Below are positions 14,301-27,787 of a stretch of 64,000 nt of DNA, in pieces. Origin of the DNA: Trichoplax sp. H2. Lineage: Eukaryota > Placozoa > Uniplacotomia > Trichoplacea. The translations under genes were made by a program, and so were the position numbers. Below the pieces are notes generated by a model. That model had not been told where the DNA came from and searched no databases. It was given only the letters and a program-made list of their open reading frames with translations. The number at the start of each line of letters is the position of its first letter. Position 1 is the first letter of the stretch. The stretch covers positions 496,001-560,000 of the forward strand of contig NOWV01000018.1 of NCBI GenBank assembly GCA_003344405.1. The letters are read 5' to 3'.

Positions 14301-15769
14301 TTAGGCATGATGACAGTGATAGCCATATTTTAATGCACTATTTATATCTAGCCTGTCATGCTGAAAGTATTGGTTATAATTTGTGTACTTATCCTCCATC
14401 TGGTCATTACGTTATTTAGCATAGTTGCAATTATATATATTACAGGAAGCATATTCAATCGTGCTACCTTCGAAATAAAACTCGTAATAGTAGCCTATAT
14501 TAATTCATCAATGATTACATTTTCTTGATACTAGTAACTACGTAAAGATTCCATTTAACTATATTTCTAACCGAAATTTCTGTTCTATAAAGTGCAGCTC
14601 CCTCCTCTATTATTTATCCGTTCGTAATAGTATGACCTTGCTATGAATTTACTGTAGTCGCTAGCTATAACCGAATTATGACTAACGGTATTTCTCTACA
14701 ATCTATGTCCTCTTGATCTTTTTCAGCATTTATAACACTAATATAATTATTGCACAGCAAATCATTATACTGTGGCCAATATTTCTGCAGAAATAATATT
14801 ACTTTATTATTGGCTAACAAATTGTTGGCACCGATGTGAGCATGCGGTCAAGAATTAAAATTTACTGATCTAATTCTTATTCGTATCGGAGGCAATGTAG
14901 TTCAGAATGAGATTTCTCCACTTATGTTGCAATTTTAAGCACATCGTATGTCGACCCCAACTAAAATTATTTCATATTGCAATAATGATTTGACTAATTT
15001 CCGCTAGATTGGAATACTATCAACCTTACGCTAGTTGATCGCAAAGAATTTCTTTCTCAACATCAGTTCTGGATCATTATTGACTACCAGCCACGAATTA
15101 CGTTAACTAAATAATTTTGATGGTACAATAACGATATTAAGCTGTTGATGGATAACCATTGTGAAATCTTCTCAATCCTGTATTTTAAATTTATACCCGA
15201 TATTAATATTAAAAATTGAGTTTCCACGGTTGTTACATAAACACAAATCTCAACAAATTAGTATTTGTTACAGTAGCCAGTAAAGTCTTGTTGATACTAG
15301 CCGTAGATTTAATTCCTTCCAGCAGAATAATCATCCAATTTGAGCAGTATTTTTTGGCTTTCTTTATAATTTAACATGATGTAAAAGCAGAAGCAATTTT
15401 AAGCATCGCGCTCTATACCGTATCTTATACAAAATTTATGAATTTTTAATCGATAATGAATTGAGTGATGATATATTAAACAGTTTCACTTTATATGATA
15501 AAATCTTGCAAAGATCTCGACATACAAATATGTTGTAAACTAATGACTTTAGAAGCTGCATTATATCATTAAACTTAAATTTAAGAAAGGCAAAATTCTT
15601 TACCCTAGATTATGCTAGGACTTAATAGTATCATGATCACATCATAGATAGATTTTTCCAGCTTTTACTATCTACGCGTATGTTGGTATGTTTATATCAT
15701 ATTCTGAAGTATGAATGATACATTTTTTAAATTTTGTAGATCCAAAGATAATTATTCTTACCTTTCAAG

Positions 15770-18700
15770 ATGCAAAATCCAGAAGACAGTCAATATGGCT
15801 ATCAGCAAGAAGTAAGTACTAGCAATATAATCTAAAATAATTATTACTCTTGCAAACACCGGAAGGATATCATTTGCTTATGATCACATAGTCATTTAAA
15901 CTTGAATTCTTGTGTTTTGAAAACCTCATAGATTAAACACTGCATAAAACGGACACTTTAATTTAGAGTTAACAAGAACATACTGTGCACTCGTAGTGAA
16001 CACCATGTATATGCTATAATCTTTATACGCAAAATTTAACTTTTACTTTTCACTAATGTACATAATTATCATTACTACACATAGCATTAAATTTTCCTAA
16101 AAAAATAATACATTTTTCACATAAACCCAGTCATGGATATTAAAATGCTTTGATAATGACCGTTCTATCCTTTGCTCTTCACTTATGTTTCTAACTATCG
16201 CTATAATTCGTACATGATATTGAACTTGCTTTAAAAACTGATGTTTTCTTCGTACGAAAGGAAAACATCTAGAAATAAGAGCTTTGACAATCACTGTCTC
16301 CCTATTTTGACTTGTCAGTAACTTGATGTTAGATGCCAGTTATTAATTAGAATAATTTATTTCTGTTTTTAATGTTTGATGTTGCCAATTTAGTACAGTA
16401 TCAAAGATATTTAACTTGTGGGGTTTACTTTACTTTTAAATCCTATCACGGCCGAGGATTTCTAATAGTAACATGAATATATCAACTAAAGTCATTTTTA
16501 AGACTAGTAATTTTTCTTAACGTTAATACATAATAGAGCAACATTAAATTGAGGACATACATATCAATTTTTTTGCTCCATATGCCAAATGTCTAACGCT
16601 GTCATTTTACAGTAATCTCATAGCAAAATTTAATTCACCGCTATTTCTACGTTATCATTGCAAGAATTAATCACTACCGTTTAATTAAGACTAAGGGCAT
16701 ATCTAGCGTGACTAATTCTATTATTCTACGCTAATTAAAGAGCATAAACGCCTCTCGAGGGCATTTTTTCAAATTTTTATAACAATAGTAGTGCAGCTTG
16801 AGTGAGAGTAAGTTGCGTTCAATTCAACCATTCTTAAAACGAAAATTTGTTGCTCTATTAAGCAAATCTTGGATTGTATATTGCTATTGATTTTCATCAT
16901 TCACACTCAAATATTTAATGCAATTGAGTAATTATTTCCCACCACCTTGGTTAATTATTAATACTTTCTAAATTCGAATAACACCCGATAATGGATCGAT
17001 AAATTGAAGCCATGTCTAAATGCCTTGAAATTACCGACGACGCTTTCATGATATAGTTAAATCGGTAATAGCTATCAATCTCTTGAGTCTAGTTCCAGTA
17101 GACATTAAAATCTTCATAACCTAGTCGACCGTAGATCGTAAAAAATTGCTAAAACAGAATATTTCAGCCTAATAGAGGAACGATTGTCCGATTTTTATCA
17201 TGGTCTTCCAATTGTAATTGAATAGTGAAACAAGTGAAGTAGCAGAAAGTCGTTGTAAAATCAGTGCATTCTAAGATTTTAGATGTCATCATAAAAAAAA
17301 TACTTCAGAAACATCCGTCTATTCTTTCAGTCAGTAACAATTAAATAGCGATTAATTAATTTACGGCAGTCCTGCGTGCACAATAGTAATTTAAGGTTTC
17401 ACAAATGGACTTGGTAAATATCAGACGTAGCAGTTTTTAAATTCTTCATCATTAAAAATGAATTTAGTCGATCTTTTCTTGAAGCTGGTAACAATCAAAT
17501 GATAATTATAGTTATACATACAGCTGATAACAATGAAGACTTTTTGAATCGATTTAGTAATCCAATCAGTCTATTTTTTGTGCCCCTCTCACCATTAAAA
17601 CGATTGCAATCTATCTCCTTTAACCTAGCAACAACTAAGTAATAATTTACACGTGTATTGATCTTATACTAGTAAATATAGTAATACTATAATACGGTAC
17701 TATTTTAAGGTCCCTGATAAATTAGTATAAAATATCTTCCGGTTAAATATCGTGGTTAAAATGGATAAAGGCTGTTGGAGATCATTAGCATATAGCCTCT
17801 GATAACATATATAATTATCGACGTGGCAGTCTCTAATGTAACCCGAATTCATATTCTAAATGATTAGGACTGTTCAATATTCCTTGGCGTTCTATGTGAC
17901 GGCAATGCTTTGATTTCTTTTAGCTAATTTTGATTGAAAGAATGATTACTAATTAATGTAATCTTATAGCTTTGATGAGAAACTTTCTATAGTTCTTATT
18001 GCATTGCATATACGCCTATTTATCCATCAAGTACATGGAACGAAATTTGATTTGTTTCGGTATTGGCAATGATTGATGGCAAAGATCACATTGTAATAGT
18101 TTAGCAGAAGTAATACGCAAAAATTGTATTTAGCATTAGCATTAGCTTGACTCCAACTTGTAACTTGGAATTACAGCTTAGATGCATTAGATTAATGAAA
18201 TGTGGGTAGTTGAATTATTCGATCATTTAATGAAAGAAAAATTCTCTAGCTATTGCAAATTCAGCGTCGAAATGGTATAATTTTCTACGTCCATTTCTTT
18301 TAATACACATAGAAGGGATTAATTCTGGGTAATTTTACCTAAACTACTTGTATACTCGTATGCCCACGTTTTAGCCATGTAATAGCATTATTTTGTAGAG
18401 GTTTTACAAATATCCAAAGGCCAAGCAATAATATTGATCCAGTTTTGTTATTGCTTAAGCTTGCTGACGGCTACGTATTCTATTAGAAATTGGACAACAA
18501 AAATGCGTGTCAAAAATAGCTTAAACCCACCATGCTGGAGGCCATTTTCATAACAAAAGCAACGAGATTATTTTAGCCATCATGGTTAATAATCGCTTAA
18601 CTTTAATCGTATTGTTTTGACTTTAATTTATGTTTTATGCTCCATTGCACTATAACGGCTGCTATTTCCTTCTCTTGTTATTCAATATACCAGTTTAGTC

Positions 18701-21700
18701 CTTACCTATTGAATAGATACGCTCATTTTATATGAAATAACTTCAATTGATAACCGCTGGATAAGCATATTATGCGAGTTATGCTGATGGCCGCTTTTGT
18801 CCTAATTTAACAAAGGTGGTGATGATTTGGGGGATAGAGATTTAATTTATTCAATACGACAACATGGCATTCAACTCTATGCTAATTTGCAATTGAATGT
18901 AAAGACCGATTTTTCTCTTCATAGAGAGGATAATCAATAAGATAATGTAGTCTAATCATTATTACAGCAAGTAAATTCGTTAATAATGATAACATAAAAG
19001 ACGTAGCATAAAATCATAGCCGCTATTGAAGCCTTTTAAATCGACCATCTTTTGGTCTATACAGCTTGGTCTTATCTCGAAGCTGCTATTTGCAAAACAT
19101 AACGAAAAGGATTTAACTAGAATAAAAGATGGTTATTGGCTAATCAAAATTAGTTATGTCTTATCGATTTAGCTTTAGTATCTTCAAGATAATTAGAGGA
19201 TGCCCTTCAACATCACAAATTGCCGTCTTGAATAAATTACAATTCGATTAGTATTCATAGACCACCCAAATCATGTATTGAACGAGGAAATAAATAACAG
19301 TTACCAAAGCTTTCTACATCAATATGAATGGTCACAAAATAGCTAAAAATAACAACATTAGCTATCTTCCGTACAGCAATCAAGGGAAAATTTAGAATTA
19401 TACATAGCAATTAATATACAAATTGAGTAATAGGCAATAGTGTGCAAAATCTTTAGAATCTCCTTCTTCATTTTACGAATACTCTTTTAGAGTCAGTTTA
19501 ATCTCTTCTACTGTCATATTCTTATCAATAATTAGTTTTAATGCAATTTCTATTAGCGATAGTAGTTTTTCAAGTTAACTACAAATTCTATACGACTTAA
19601 CTACCTTTGTATCATTCTTGGTTCTATTTGAAAAAAAAAAATCGATAGTCAATAAAGAAAAAGAAGACACAGCAAAAGCTGTTGTTCTCAATAGAACTAA
19701 GCCGTATAAACTAATTATAGTATTAATATAGCACCTTCTGTGTATAAAAGCTATCATAAATTGCGAAATTGGCTTATTTTTTCGTTTTGAAGTTTATTAT
19801 CCAACAGTTTAAGATGAAGATTGTAAACTGATTTGATCCATTACAAACTAGAGAAGCCTCCCCTTAGATTCAGCCCTTAATTTAGAAAGTATAATCTAGA
19901 CCACAGTCATTAATGATTGGTGATTTAATCTACTACGAAACTAGATTATTTTCTCAGTTTTTATTCTGTCTTATTAAGAATGTAGGCCATTTTAATTTAA
20001 GATTACTAAGGTAATATTTTGTAAAAGTTGGTCATTTTTGATTTTGATCCTAACTTTTCCCTGAAAGATAGCAATCCATCTATTTTCCATTATGATTATT
20101 AATAATTTGATGAGTTGGATGGATTTGTATTTTAGTAGTTATTGGAGATCATAATTTAGATCTTGAATTAGAGGTAGATGACATACTGCGAAATATGAGC
20201 TGACAATAATAATGTATTAATAAACAAACACAAGTTATACAAGTGATTAATTAACGTGAATTTTAGTATATACTTAAACATAATAATATGGCTACCTTGT
20301 CCTATGGCTACTTTATGTTATACCATTTTTAAATATCTATCTATGTGTTACTTTATGAGTTCTTATTACGTCTTAAAAACAAAGAAATTGGCGCCGTACG
20401 GTAGTTTATGATTATTTTTATTGTACAGCCCTTCAGTTGCTGTGAAATAAAAGGCTAAGTATTTTTTACTTCCACGTATTGCCCCAAGGCAAATTTATCC
20501 TATCTTCTATATTTATATGCTTATTACTGTTTTTTTCTTAATTTCACATGATATTTGTGTGAGATTAGCAGCAACAACAAGTAAATTTATTTAGTGACGG
20601 TAATTCTTGTATTGCCTAAATATTCAATTAAATCAGAGTACAATTTACACTCGACAGCAAACATTGCTTGAGTTAAATAATATGAATCCATCTTTAATTC
20701 ATTGACTGCTATGATTCATATCGATTCAAGCTGATTATAAATCGAATGATTTAAAGACTTTTACGGCAACAGCTATAACTCCATTTTCAGTTCGATTTCA
20801 ATTATCATCTTTACTTGCTTAGTACAATATGAAGTTATATATAAATGTAGAATATTAATACAAACACAATAGATCATTCCAATCATAATCACATCTTGAT
20901 ATTAAATAAACATAATCGCTCATCTTTTGATGTTTTGTCAACATATTTGTCAATCAAAGTTGGCGTTTGTCCAGAAATTAAAAAAATTTGCTCGACTAAT
21001 ATTTTTTTCGATCAAATTAACTCACAACTTTGATCTATTTGCATTGATTAGGAAAGCCAACTACACCAAAAAATCAGAATTAATGAAGATCAAAAGCGTT
21101 ACCTTTTGAATGCTATGACACAAGGAACTCATGACCGGTAAGATCTATTTAATAAAAAGGCAATACGCATAGTTAGATATCAAAATTATAAAAGACCCAT
21201 AATCTAGTCAAACTATAGCTTATCTTCTTACAAAGACTAATTCAAAGATTGCCATTAGGACAGCTTTTTGTGTGTCATGACAACTAATCTTCTATATTCT
21301 AATGATAAACGCCTAGCAATTCGCTGACTACTGAATTAAGGACCGTAGAAAATCAATTAACTGAATTGTATAGTACTTTAGCTTCAACAGGATATCATTT
21401 ACCAGCAGGTAAGCAATATTGCTAAATATCGGTAACATTGGGTATAGGATGGACTATTTGATTAATTAAGAAATCCAAGTAGAAATACAAACACAAGTAT
21501 CTGCATAGAATAATCGGCACGTATAGGTTAGACTTCTTTTGAGAAAGTACCGGGCGATCAATCCTTGTTAAATCATGAAAGAAATGGCTATACAGTGAAT
21601 GAAAATAGTTCAACTGCGTTCAGCACCAGTGATTTTATAGACAAATAATTTGTACATTTTACTTGCGCTATAGGCTAATATTACTCTCACTGTAATCTAG

Positions 21701-24700
21701 ATTATAAATTCTTCGTATTGAGCTTTAAAACGTTAGCACGACTAATATAGTTTATTGCAGTTAAAAATTAGTTTTAAAGGATCCAAAAAACTAGTAAAAA
21801 GACAAAAAATAATAAATAATTGTAGCTTCTGCTAAAAACTAGTTTCTATAGGGATTTAACCGATATTGCTAATATAAAGAATTTTCGTTTAATTTTACTA
21901 CTGTATTACATATTCAATTCTTTGCGGCAGTTCAAAGATTTGAAGACTTTTTTGATTTCTATTTTATTCTAGCAGAGAATTCGAACGATTACATAAATAG
22001 TATGCAAGATACAACTTGGCAATATTCACACATTGATTCTGGGATGGTTTCTGCTGACACAGTAGCAACACCTTCTGGACTCTATTATGAAGAAGAAATG
22101 AGTCCGGCCGCTGTTTTTACACCGACGCTTGAAACGTTGCCAACTCAAAATTCTGTTATAAGTAAGTTGTTCTTTATTTTCCTATAGTACCTAAATCTTT
22201 TCACACCGTAGTTATTAAAATGTGGCAGATTTTACTGAGCAAATTAAGATGGAAAGCACCTTAAAAAGCTTAAAACAGGAACAGTTTTCGCTTTTCTTAC
22301 TTGACGAATCTAATCCACTATGTAACTGTAGTTTTTATGGCAACTGTTGTATCATGCAACAGAAGCCAAAAAGATTTAAGCTAGATACTCGTATAAGTAT
22401 TTCTTGGCCTAAGCGGGTGGCAGAATTAATATCTCACTTTTAAGCTTATTCCTGAAATTATTTTGCTGATTTTAGTTTCGTAGTAATTTTACTGTCTAGC
22501 GATATGATTTAAAAAATACAAGTAATCCAAAATTTATAGAATGTTTCTCACGAATACTGTATATTCTTAGATGATTTTCCTATATTGCACCCTTTTGCGT
22601 TTTACACGATCGCTTTATGCTTACTTCTTTCTCTCATTTTGCATATATAAAACATAAATACAGAGCATTAAAACCTTGTTCTTGTTAACTGTAATACCAT
22701 CATATAGCATTATCTGGTAAAAACTAGAAAAAGAATTACTTATCCACGTTGATAATTGCAGACTACTTTAGGGAATAGCTAAATAAAAATGTTATCCTGT
22801 ACAGTAAAAACCCTGTTCCATTTAACTGTAATACTATCTTATGAAATTATGATAACCAGAAAGAGAATCACGCTTCTATTTTAAGAATTTCAGACTACGG
22901 TACATTTGGGAATAGCTAAATAAAAATATTATCTTAACCGAATTTAACTCTGTGATATACTAATCCTTCTCTATGGATTGGCTTAAATTATCAAGGCAAT
23001 TCGAGCTTTAATAACAATAGAGGCTCCGTACGGACGCAAAGATTGCGAAATCAATTAATGCCAGACACTGATCAAGCTAGCCATGATAATACAATCCAAA
23101 ATAATGGCGAATTCTCTCCTACGAGGCCATCAACTGTCCAAAGGCTGAATGAACCATCTGCAGCATTAAGACAAGTTATTCACGATTTGATGAATTATCA
23201 GGTACAAAAATTTTATTCAATTGGAACGATGAGTAGACACTGTTTTAATTAGTCTTCAACACAGATAAGTGACTAATTAATTCTTTAGTATGATGTCTAC
23301 CACGATATAGGAAATAATGATTTGGTTACTGGCAGTGTACCGTAAACAGATGCTTAATAGTTATACTTTATCTTATATTGATTAAGCGACTAGCAGTATA
23401 CCCTAGATAGCTATTTAAAAGCTATATTTCATCTTGCATAAATTTAGCGATTGGCGGTATACCGTAGCTATATAGCTGCTTGATGTCGCATTTTACCTTA
23501 CGGAGATTTTGCAAAAGACAGCATAACGTTGATAGATGTTTAATAGATATATTTTATCTTATATAGATTTAGCGACTAGCAAATGTACCGTAGATTGAAT
23601 GCTTAATTGCTATATTTTATCTTATACAGATTTAGCAAGACAGCTGCTTAATAATTGTATTTACTTTATATAAACCTAGTGACTGACAGTAAAATACTTA
23701 AACGATTGTTTAATATTTCTATTTTATAATCTCCCATATAGGATGATAACGATTTAGCTACTCGCAGTATACCGGAGGCAATTAATTTGCTATCTCATGA
23801 AGATCCCATGACAGTGGTCCAGATTGCTAAATTTATCAATCATTTATCTAAAAAGGAAGCTAGCCTACATGCAATTATCTCTTCAACTCAATTATTGGCT
23901 TCTTTAATACATGCAACTCGACGTTTCTTTGAAAATATCGATCTAGTCAAATTGACTGCTAGTACCTTGCACAATTTGTCATTACAGCAAAGTGGCCTGC
24001 ATGCAATTGTTAAAGCAAGCAGTGTAACTATTCTATTAGAGATGGTTCGGTAAATGACTAAATTGACTCCTATTCGATATAAAATAGTGCTGAAGCCTTA
24101 ACACATTTAGCTTAAATTTATTTCTACAATCCATTTCTCTAACGTTTATAATCTCTTTTTTATTCCCTTCAAATCGTAGCTATTTATCGCAGCCAGTAAT
24201 GTTCTATGCTATTACCACATTGCATAATTTGCTGCTGAATTATGCAGAAAGTCGAATGGATATTTTCTTATCAAGAGGATTAGAAGTCATGATTCAATTA
24301 TTGCCTTTTAATAACGTTAAATTTCAAGCCATCGTTGCCGATTGCATGTACATATTAGCCCACAGTCATCCAGATTGCAAGGTACTTTATTGCTATAGAT
24401 AATACAAATGATAATTTTTGAAGCAATTCTAGACACAATGTGCGCTTTATATGCATATATAGCATTACTGCTCTTCATATATTTCTTGACAGAAATCCTA
24501 GACGATTTTTAAAGAGCAGATATCTCCGCGCTATTACAAAAGCATGCACTATATTATTGCTCTTCTTGCTTATACAGCAGCTTAATCGTAAAAATTGCCT
24601 ATATAGCTAGCGATTTCAATTAATTCGTTCAAAGTAGTCTTGTTTTTACTCGGAATCCAAGTTGATCATTTATTTAGTTTACGTAAATAAGCCATACTGT

Positions 24701-27700
24701 GCCTTATGCTCGTAGTCAATGTTGTTGGTCTAAAAGCTTTGCACTCTTATTATTGCCATTTTTTTAACAGTTTTAAACTAGTCTCATTTAATTGAATCAA
24801 TATATTAATACCTGATAAAAATTCTATTTCATAAACTCTTTTCTTGCTGTTATGCTTAATCCATTAGTCCGTTATTTACAACTCGGAAGGGCATATCATT
24901 TTGATTGATATCATCAGTAATTGCGATTACGAAAAACTACTTTGGACAGCTATTCGCGTCCTGAAATTATTATCCATTACTGCTTCTACTAAAGTAAACC
25001 TTATTAAAGTAAGTCACGTCTAGTTCCTTCGATTATCCTATGGGAAATCATGTAATTTAAACTTATTGCATTGTATTCCTTTTGCATTATTGATTCTACT
25101 CAGGCTGGTGCTATGCAAGCTTTGGCTCGGCATTTAAATTCAGATAGCAATCGCATAGTTATACATACTTTATGGACGATGAGAAATTTATCTGACGCAG
25201 CAACAAAAGTGGTAATGAATCAAGTAATTTAAATTTTGCGATAAGACTACCGTACCTTGTTGATCACACGCATTATCCTCCTTCGTACAAATTCTAAAGT
25301 TTCCGTATTTATATTTTAAGTTTCTTCAGCTTATGTAATAATAGAGAAGAATTCAATATTTTGGATAGGAGTATTTATAGACATTGTAGCATGTTAAGAA
25401 TGAACACTGTACAGTATAATTGAACACTAACTATATGACATTGTGAGAAATAGATTTCTTACACAACGATGTATTGTATAAATAAGATTGAACGCTAATC
25501 TACTTGATTACTTAATAGGAAAATACATATATTTTAAGTTCCATATGTAATAGTGAAGAGTTAGATATTCTGAATAGGAATATTTTTAGACATTGTTATA
25601 TTTTGAAAAATTAACATTGTGCCGTACAGTACAGTGTAATTGATCATTAACAGTGCTACATTAGGAGAAATAGATTTATTGCACAACTAGGATCTGTGTC
25701 AATAAGATTGAATGCTAATCCACTTAATTATTCAATAGGAAAATATAAATAATGCATTGGGAAGTCTAGTGCATCTGCTTAATTCCAATGAACCTTCAAT
25801 AATTATGTGTATCGGTGGTATTATATCCAATCTAACATGTAACAACTCACAAAATAAGACTTACCTATGCAAAATTGGAGGAGTACAAGCGTTGTTAGAT
25901 GTACTGTCAGCTTATAGTGATCGTGAAGACATCATTGAACCAGCGGTTAGTTTTCAATGTTACTTGATCATGATGATAACCATAAATAATGACTTGAAAT
26001 GAAATAGAGAGCAGTTTTTTTAATAACTTGTACCAATATCTCATTTCGCTAATAGAATAAACTATTTTAATTAGATCTGTGCTCTACGCCATTTAACCAA
26101 TAAGCATCCGTATAGTGAGATTGCACAAAATAGTGTCCGAGATCATAAAGGCATTCCAATTGTAATAAATATCTTGAAGAATTGCAATAGTTTTGCAGTT
26201 CGTAAAGCTATCGTTGGCTTAATCCGCAACATTGCGCTGTGCCAATACAATATTCCTATCCTCTATGAATTCCATGGAATAAATAAACTAACTGACATTT
26301 TATTGGAAACATGTCAAGTTATGAATCAGAGATTAAGCAAACACTCAACAACTGAAATCGATGGGATCCGATTAGAAGATATTATTGAGAGTACTGTAGG
26401 TGCTCTGCATGTTGTTTCTAGGCATCCTCAATACCGTGCATTATTAACTGATTCAAAGTGTATACGAATATTTACGCAGGTATTGATGATTACAAATAGC
26501 TTTGTTGAAAGCAATTTCAAGACCTATAATAGATATGCAAAGACCAAAATGTTTAAGTGATATTCATAAACTGAAGTCCTGTTTGCATTTATTTTTCTTC
26601 AGCTTCTACGCTCCAATTCGAACAGCATCGTATGCGTTGCTACTGGCGTACTATCTGAATTAGCTCAAGATAAAGAAGGTGCTCGAGCTATGCATTATCT
26701 GGGAACTCCTCAAATTTTGCAAAATCTTGCTTCACACAGAGACGAAGCCATTGGTAAATACAATATGAAGTAGTTAATCTTCTATTTGTAAATTCTACTC
26801 CAGACAGCTATAATGGAATATTTTCACTAACTTACATTTTTTGATCGGCAACTCTAGCAACTTTTGCAACGTCGGCCCTATACCGCATGTCTGAAGATAG
26901 AGGGTCGATAAATCGTCGACAAGGACCTTCAATAGATCTCAATGGATCCTTTACAGGGTCATTATCGAGAAATGAGGTAAAGTTTATCCTTTTATAAATT
27001 ATGTAATGCAAAAGGCTAAAATACACATAACTAGAATTGACGCAGTATTCGATAAATAGGCCATCGATTAAATTTCTTTATAATTACTCTTACCTTACAT
27101 CATAAAATGCTTATTACTAGTAAATTAGTTCATTGATCAAGCAATAAATAAAATCTGAGATGATTGAGAAGAAATAGATTTGAATTAATTTTCGTCTTAG
27201 CTTTTGATTTTAAAATCTATTCTATGATAATTGTCGTGAAACATTTCAATATTCTAAACTTCGATTCTTTCTCCTACGAACAACTTCATAAAATGATGGT
27301 AAAATAGCGATTCGAATTAAATAACTCCATGAATTCTCGTTCACCAAGCTATCGTGAGGATGCTTATTCTCATCACAGCGGCATCATGAATATTAATGAA
27401 ATGATGAATATGCAACCTGCTTTATCTAATGGAGGACAACAAGATATCAACATTAACGTACCTGTATCAGATGCTGGAGGTATCAGTTCTCCGCATATTA
27501 ATGGTATGTATGAACAAATACAAAATCTGAGTTTAGATGCTGGAAGCAATTATGATGGCATCCCAGCAGAACAACAATCCATGCATTCCTATTATTCCAA
27601 TCCTTCCCATCGAGGTCCAGTTAATCCTTCGATCCATTCCAACAACAGCGTGCAACACAATCCTCCGGAGAGTTATACTCCTACAAAATTCGCCACCGGA

Positions 27701-27787
27701 ACAAACAATTCCAACTCTGTCGCATCATCAGCTCATCAAACACCAATATGGGACGAAAGTAATTCTTTCAGAATGGTTCAGGAATAG
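15770..27787 (+). CDS. CTNNB1: Beta-catenin (armadillo-repeat adhesion and Wnt effector)
   Basis: Thirteen exons with matching phases give 872 codons plus stop: 15770-15811, 21978-22161, 22229-22321, 23023-23201, 23742-24049, 24180-24381, 24868-25008, 25104-25211, 25739-25945, 26075-26479, 26603-26753, 26858-26976, 27308-27787. Exon 2 carries the GSK3/CK1 degron ([14 protein letters not shown]). Exon 4 carries the alpha-catenin-binding helix ([20 protein letters not shown]). Exons 5-12 are the armadillo repeats, with hallmark pieces such as [52 protein letters not shown] and IRNIALC. The last exon is a low-complexity Asn/Ser/His-rich tail ending in FRMVQE. In the family the protein links cadherins to alpha-catenin and co-activates TCF in the nucleus; both roles are likely here. 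Exon 1 is followed by a 6.2-kb intron. The exon 3/4 junction (TAT|GTAACT to AGAG|GC) is the least certain part. Confidence 0.95.
22660..22945. repeat. About 140-bp tandem duplication in beta-catenin intron 3
   Basis: Two adjacent copies (about 22666-22800 and 22806-22945) share ACCTTGTTC/ACCCTGTTC, TTAACTGTAATAC, AGAAAAAGAATTAC/AGAAAGAGAATCAC, GCAGACTAC/TCAGACTAC and GGGAATAGCTAAATAAAAAT. The repeats are non-coding and diverged. Confidence 0.75.
23305..23775 (+). repeat. Degenerate ~62-bp array in beta-catenin intron 4 that runs into exon 5
   Basis: Each unit contains a version of GATTTAGCGACTAGCAGTATACCG followed by GCTTAATAGCTATATTTTATCTTATA. Copies start near 23310, 23380, 23441, 23500 (weak), 23567, 23626 and 23676. 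The same block is the real start of exon 5 at 23742, which reads GATGATAACGATTTAGCTAC followed by TCGCAGTATACCG. The first copy, near 23311, even has a TATAG|GAAATAATGATTT acceptor-like edge. The coding exon edge is therefore the last unit of the array. Confidence 0.8.
25319..25764 (+). repeat. About 220-bp tandem duplication in beta-catenin intron 8 reaching exon 9
   Basis: Copy 1 (about 25319-25542) and copy 2 (about 25543-25764) share AATAGAGAAGA/AATAGTGAAGA, TAGACATTGT, GAGAAATAGATTT, AATAAGATTGAACGCTAATC and the boundary ATTACTTAATAGGAAAATA / ATTATTCAATAGGAAAATA. In copy 2 that boundary is the true acceptor and first bases of exon 9 (25739). In copy 1 it is a decoy inside the intron. Confidence 0.8.

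Larger units (their letters stand above)
5600..15769. other. 10-kb region with no recognisable gene
   Basis: This is uniformly AT-rich with no long open frames and no exon that I recognise on either strand. It holds a short tandem repeat (8715-8930). Near 11160-11395 there is a somewhat GC-richer stretch that could be an upstream untranslated exon of beta-catenin. The rest may be beta-catenin regulatory DNA or a true gene-poor gap; the sequence alone does not decide. Confidence 0.5.

Noticed and set aside
26832-27026. Open frame on the minus strand
   Set aside because: Antisense shadow of beta-catenin exon 12 (26858-26976).
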